DNA of 64,000 nucleotides, taken from contig NZ_JAAFGM010000012.1 in the NCBI RefSeq assembly GCF_012931985.1, positions 22,748-86,747 of the forward strand, read 5' to 3'. The stretch's first letter is position 1. Every line of letters starts with the position of its first letter. The notes beneath the pieces are model-generated. The model did no database searches. It saw nothing but the letters and a program-made list of their open reading frames with translations, and had not been told where the DNA came from. This document shows, piece after piece, positions 60,851-64,000 of the stretch. Both the position numbers and the translations under genes were made by a program. The DNA comes from Candidatus Roseilinea sp. NK_OTU-006. GTDB taxonomy: Bacteria; Chloroflexota; Anaerolineae; J036; Brachytrichaceae.

Positions 60851-61738
60851 ATGGCTGCGGCTCGTCCGAACCCTTGGCTGCTTGCGGCGCGACCCCGGAC
60901 ACTGCCGGCGTCCATCTCGCCTGTGATCGTCGGGACGGCGCTGGTGTTGCGCGAAGGCCGGTTCAATCCGCTGATTTTCGTCGCGACGTTGTCAGCCGCT
61001 ATCTTGTTGCAGGTTGGTGCGAACTACGCGAACGATGTGTTCGACTACATCCACGGCGCCGACCGAACACGGCATGGGCCCATGCGCGTTACGCAGAGCG
61101 GCTTGCTCACCCCGCGCCAGATGCTGCTGGGCACCGCAGTCGTATTTGGCCTGGCGGCTTTGGTAGGGGTTTATCTGGCGCTCGTCGGCGGCTGGCCGAT
61201 CTTGCTGATCGGCGCGCTGTCCATCATTTTTGCTTTGGCGTATACGGCCGGACCCTTCCCACTGGCCTATCGCGGCCTGGGCGATCTGCTCGCGTTTCTC
61301 TTCTTCGGCGTAGTCGCCGTGATGGGCACTTACTTCCTGCAGTCCGGGCGGTTCACGCCCATTGCGTTCATCGTCTCGCTGCCGAACGCGCTCTTGGCCA
61401 CGGCCATCATCGTGGTCAACAACCTGCGCGACCTGGATACCGACCGCGAAGCCGGCAAACGTACGCTGGCCGTGCACATCGGCGACCGTGCCACGCGCGT
61501 CGAGTACACGCTCATGCTGGTCGGCGCATACCTCGTTCCGCTTGCGCTGTGCGTTGTTGGCGCTGTGGGGGTGTGGGCTTGGCTGCTGCCGTGGGCGAGT
61601 GCGCCGATTGCATGGACGCTAGCGCGCCAGCTTTGGCGCACGCCGCGCAGCCCTGCGCTCAACCCCATCTTGGCGCGCACGGCGCGGCTCAACCTGATCT
61701 TCTCGATTTTGTTGGCGGTCGGTTGGGTGGTGGGATGA
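60851..61738 (+). CDS. menA: 1,4-dihydroxy-2-naphthoate polyprenyltransferase
   Basis: UbiA-superfamily prenyltransferase that attaches the polyprenyl tail to dihydroxynaphthoate in menaquinone synthesis. It has 295 residues and about nine membrane spans. The first Asp motif is NYANDVFDYIHGAD and the second is NNLRDLDTDREAGKRTLAV. The preceding WLLAARPRTLPASISPV is typical of MenA. ATG 60851 avoids overlap with the glycosylase gene. The stop overlaps the menG start (ATGA), so they are translationally coupled. Confidence 0.95.
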   Translation: MAAARPNPWLLAARPRTLPASISPVIVGTALVLREGRFNPLIFVATLSAAILLQVGANYANDVFDYIHGADRTRHGPMRVTQSGLLTPRQMLLGTAVVFGLAALVGVYLALVGGWPILLIGALSIIFALAYTAGPFPLAYRGLGDLLAFLFFGVVAVMGTYFLQSGRFTPIAFIVSLPNALLATAIIVVNNLRDLDTDREAGKRTLAVHIGDRATRVEYTLMLVGAYLVPLALCVVGAVGVWAWLLPWASAPIAWTLARQLWRTPRSPALNPILARTARLNLIFSILLAVGWVVG

Positions 61739-62430
61739 ACGAACACTCCAAGCGCGTGCAAGCGATGTTCTCCCGCATCACGCGGCGCTACGACTTGATG
61801 AACCGTATGATGACCGGCGGGCGGGACCAGGCCTGGCGGCGCATCGCTGCGCGCGAACTGGGGCTGAGCGCCGGCGCACTGGTGCTCGACCTGGCTACGG
61901 GCACCGGCGACCTCGCTTTTGCTGTCGGCGAGGCGTACCCCGGTGCGCGTGTGATAGCCGTGGACTTCTCGGAGACTATCCTGCGCGAGGGCGTGCGCAA
62001 GGGGCGTCGGCGCGATGCACGAAACATCGCCTGGGGCGTGGGCGATGCGTTGGCCTTGCCCTTTCCCGACGCGACCTTCGACGGTTGCACGAACGCCTTC
62101 TTGCTGCGCAACGTGGTGGACCTGCCGCTGTGCCTGCGCGAGATGCGGCGCGTGGTGAAGCCCGGCGGGCGTGTGGTGTGCATGGAGATCACGCATCCGC
62201 AAGCGGCGATCTTCAAGCAGCTCTTCTGGGCCTACTTTGGCACGTTAGTTCCGATCATCGGCGGCGCGATTGCTGGCGATTGGCAGGCGTATCGCTATTT
62301 GCCTAACTCGCTCATGCGCTTCCCGCCGGCTGAGCCGCTCAAACAGCTCATGCAAGAAGTGGGCTATCGCCATGTGCATTACCGCCTGTTGGGAATGGGG
62401 GCGATGGCGATCCATATCGGTGAAGTGTGA
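61735..62430 (+). CDS. menG: Demethylmenaquinone methyltransferase (UbiE/MenG)
   Basis: SAM-dependent methyltransferase for the last step of menaquinone synthesis, 231 residues. Motifs: MFSRITRRYDLMNRMMTGG (UbiE signature 1), VLDLATGTGDLAF (SAM motif I), DALALPFPDATFDGCTNAFLLRNV and YRYLPNSLMRFPP (UbiE signature 2). With menA just upstream, it completes the end of the pathway. Confidence 0.96.
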   Translation: MNEHSKRVQAMFSRITRRYDLMNRMMTGGRDQAWRRIAARELGLSAGALVLDLATGTGDLAFAVGEAYPGARVIAVDFSETILREGVRKGRRRDARNIAWGVGDALALPFPDATFDGCTNAFLLRNVVDLPLCLREMRRVVKPGGRVVCMEITHPQAAIFKQLFWAYFGTLVPIIGGAIAGDWQAYRYLPNSLMRFPPAEPLKQLMQEVGYRHVHYRLLGMGAMAIHIGEV

Positions 62431-62578
62431 TTCTGAGAAGCATCACCGATCTGGCGAGAAAGTGAACCTGAATTGCTCGACCTTGAACGCGCTGAATGAA
62501 TCTCTGCCGACACCGCTGCGCGCTGCAACGCCCCTCGGCAAGCGCGGCCTGCCTTCCAACCGCATGAAACAGCAAACG

Positions 62579-62623
62579 TAGGACAGGATTTCTGGCCTGT
62601 CCTAGACAGCCTGAAAGGCTGTC
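62579..62623. repeat. Double-hairpin repeat
   Basis: Two adjoining hairpins: TAGGACAGG (62579-62587) with CCTGTCCTA (62596-62604), and GACAGCCT (62605-62612) with AGGCTGTC (62616-62623, GAA loop). The sequence ACAGGATTTCTGGCCTGTCC...ACAGCCTGAAAGGCTGTCC resembles palindromic repeats found scattered in many environmental bacteria. It lies in the non-coding stretch 62431-62645, where I see nothing else. Confidence 0.55.
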
Positions 62624-62644
62624 CCCAAAAGGCAAGCCTGCTGT

Positions 62645-62713
62645 TTCTTAGCAATGGGTTTGTTGAACGTGCTCGAAGCCGTCCGGCTGCATGCCCCAGA
62701 GTTGAAAGTAGAG
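62645..62713 (+). pseudogene. Possible fragment of an NAD-dependent sugar epimerase/dehydratase
   Basis: The translation LAMGLLNVLEAVRLHAPELKV resembles the helix after the second strand pair in short-chain nucleotide-sugar epimerases (NxxGTLNLLEAVRxHxPE). No cofactor or catalytic motif surrounds it. About 20 residues only, so a chance match is possible. Confidence 0.3.
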
Positions 62714-62769
62714 GACAACCAGCCCAAGTTGTTTGCCCCGCCTGCGCCGGCACAGCGGGGATTTAGCAA

Positions 62770-63029
62770 TCTGCCGATGGACCTTCGTACGCGCCGAATA
62801 CTCGCGCCCAACGTTACAGTACGCTGGTGTGGGGCGTGCCGGCCATCCACGCTAACACGCGCCAAATGCGTCGAATGGACGTAGGCACGCTGTTCGCATC
62901 CACGTGTGAGGCAGCGCGACGATTCGGATGTGCCGAGCCGGGCGATGCGGTTGTGGTCACTGCAGTTTGCCGCTGGGTAGCAGCTCGGGCCATACCAATA
63001 CGATCAGGAGCATGAAGGTGCGCAGGTGA
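62770..63029 (+). pseudogene. Pyruvate kinase C-terminal remnant, frameshifted
   Basis: In one frame (codons in step with 62821) the text reads YAPNTRAQRYSTLVWGVPAI...VGTLFASTCEAARRFG...EPGDAVVVTA to 62964. It continues in another frame from 62967 as LPLGSSSGHTNTIRSMKV to a TGA at 63027. Joined, this is the pyruvate kinase C-terminal domain, including the end motif VVVTAGLPxGxxGxTNTI; one missing G at 62965 explains the break. There is a stop at 62764 and no catalytic barrel upstream, so only the last 85 codons or so remain. Confidence 0.65.
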
Positions 63030-63166
63030 AAGTTGGGTGGTGCGCGCAGTGCTGAGGCCATGCTAGAATGCCGTACTTGGCTCATGCCATCAGTTGCCCT
63101 CGCGCGTGATCCACTTGGGCGAGAGGCGACTGTTCACTCAAACGCATTCCGTTGGTTCGGCATCCC

Positions 63167-63721
63167 ATGATCAGACGTCTCGTCCCCTTGTTTGCGCTCG
63201 TCTTTGTCTTCGTGCTTGCCTGGACGGTGCTGTCCTCCGACCCAGCGCCACTTGGCCCGCTCAACAGTCCACTGGTCATGCCGGTCAAATATGTGACCGA
63301 CCCCGATGAAACGCTGGTTATGACGGATACCGCTCAGAGCGGGAGCGTGGTCACATACACGCTGGTGCTTAGCGGTACCCACCAAGATGTTTCAGTTGTG
63401 GTGACCGATGTGGTCGGTAGCAACGGCACCGTGCTTGCTGGGACAAGTGCATCAACGTCTGGCAGCCCGCCCGTCATCGCTGGTAATGTAGTGACCTGGA
63501 CGGGGGTCGTTTCGGCTAATGCCATGGTGACGCTCAGCTTCCAAGTGCAACTGACGCGCACTGTAGCGACTACTGCGCTAATCAATTTCTTCTATGGGAA
63601 TAACCTGACGGGCGCATCGAATGTTGTGACCACCACGATTGAGCCTTATCGCGCTCATTTGCCCCTTGTGCGACGCCAGACATCCCACAAGGTGTACTTC
63701 CCTCTTATTCGCACACTGTAG
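63167..63721 (+). CDS. Secreted DUF11-like beta-sandwich protein with PLV/PLI C-terminus
   Basis: A 184-residue exported protein. The signal sequence IRRLVPLFALVFVFVLAWTVL is interrupted only by its basic start; a single Ig-like domain of the kind found in DUF11 repeats (about 45-155) has SGSVVTYTLVLSG, VVTDVVGSNG, VVTWTG and ANAMVTLSFQV. It ends with two copies of a short motif, AHLPLVRR and KVYFPLIR. Surface proteins of Chloroflexota often end in YLPLV-like motifs, possibly a sorting or anchoring signal (recollection, not verified). ATG 63167 is preferred to GTG 63152. Confidence 0.75.
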   Translation: MIRRLVPLFALVFVFVLAWTVLSSDPAPLGPLNSPLVMPVKYVTDPDETLVMTDTAQSGSVVTYTLVLSGTHQDVSVVVTDVVGSNGTVLAGTSASTSGSPPVIAGNVVTWTGVVSANAMVTLSFQVQLTRTVATTALINFFYGNNLTGASNVVTTTIEPYRAHLPLVRRQTSHKVYFPLIRTL

Positions 63722-63722
63722 A

Positions 63723-63816
63723 ACTGGACATTAGCAAAAAAGGTATGACTGCGCGTGGACTTGATTCGCGAAAACAAGTTGGGGCGCGGGCCATGCTTTT
63801 TTTGCCAGTGTCCAGT
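63723..63816. repeat. MITE-like element: 94 bp with 19-bp inverted ends
   Basis: Left end ACTGGACATTAGCAAAAAA (63723-63741) and right end (63798-63816, reverse complement ACTGGACACTGGCAAAAAA) match at 17 of 19 positions around a 56-bp centre without coding capacity. It begins 1 nt after the stop of the secreted protein. No clear target duplication. It could also act as an extended terminator stem. Confidence 0.5.
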
Positions 63817-63888
63817 CAGCCATGAAGCTATCCTCGAATGCGTAGAGGGACTCTATATCGTCCCGCCTGCGTTATACCAACTGCCACA

Positions 63889-63999
63889 TCAAGGCGTGCT
63901 AAATAAGGACAGGGCCTGGACGTTGTCTTTGATCCAACGCCAATCAACCAGCCTGCGAAGTGCGTCGGCGTCGTCAGCTAACGCATGCAATATCTGCTC
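63889..63999 (-). CDS. C-terminal end of an unidentified protein, truncated by window edge
   Basis: A minus-strand frame is open from the window end to a TGA at 63889-63891. It encodes 36 residues including HALADDADALRRLVDW and RWIKDNVQALSLFSTP. The amphipathic, non-repetitive composition looks like real protein, but no family is recognised. It faces the MITE-like repeat, so it could belong to a mobile element, which cannot be decided from this fragment. Confidence 0.4.
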   Translation of the reverse strand, partial: EQILHALADDADALRRLVDWRWIKDNVQALSLFSTP

Positions 64000-64000
64000 G

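Noticed and set aside
62379..62865. Overlapping minus-strand frames reading LGTAFQAV-like text
   Set aside because: They are translations of the palindromic repeat at 62579-62623, known to give spurious proteins.

Overview
High-GC chromosomal DNA from a bacterium, most likely a Chloroflexota (Anaerolineae-like). The placement is an inference. It rests on an archaeal-style HMG-CoA synthase/thiolase/DUF35 triad beside menaquinone genes, many Ser/Thr kinases and FHA proteins with Pro/Thr-rich stalks, no outer-membrane genes, and a secreted protein ending in PLV/PLI motifs. I saw no rRNA, tRNA, CRISPR array or intact transposase. Coding density is high and most genes lie in tight same-strand runs.

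Layout. 0-7.9 kb (+): the 3' part of a class A penicillin-binding protein, an MFS permease, a tandem GNAT protein, mutM, then the HMGS-thiolase-DUF35 operon. 7.9-18 kb (-): a phospho-signalling locus of eight genes: a degenerate PP2C, a membrane FHA protein, an active-looking PP2C fused to a kinase-like domain, a VWA-TM-FHA receptor, a zinc-ribbon FHA protein, two paralogous membrane kinases and a zinc-ribbon membrane protein. 18-30.6 kb (mostly -): a catabolic region with a RidA-like protein, M19 dipeptidase, GSA-type aminotransferase, divergent IclR regulator, M81 (MlrC) peptidase, creatininase-family amidohydrolase and a frameshifted enolase-superfamily gene. It continues into a BNR propeller, a divergent GroEL paralogue and a protein of unknown family. 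30.7-34.2 kb (+): a divergently transcribed MalFG-type ABC importer with a Tat lipoprotein binding protein, behind a near-consensus promoter.

34.3-37.3 kb (-): VWA/CoxE-like protein, DUF4058 and MoxR ATPase. 37.4-49.4 kb: MDR dehydrogenase, AraD1-like FAH protein, glycosyltransferase, a complete bifunctional PBP, a GT39-type membrane transferase, a PanE-like reductase, a secreted alpha/beta-hydrolase without its serine, and D-lactate dehydrogenase. 49.4-58.6 kb: Ca2+-type P-ATPase, flavin reductase, trpA, GH32 fructosidase, TetR with a divergent YceI gene and tandem operators, a small membrane protein, a VOC protein and an MDR dehydrogenase. 58.6-64 kb: a candidate 36-residue membrane peptide, a canonical Ser/Thr kinase, a family-4 uracil-DNA glycosylase ending in a clamp-binding motif, and menA-menG. 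After that comes a decayed stretch with a hairpin repeat and a pyruvate kinase remnant, a secreted protein, a MITE-like inverted repeat and a truncated ORF.

A recurring regulatory theme is a TANNNT box 6-11 nt upstream of the start codon with no Shine-Dalgarno, which suggests leaderless transcripts for several genes. The most unusual content is the phospho-signalling locus with its pseudo-enzymes and the chaperonin/propeller/unknown-family operon.
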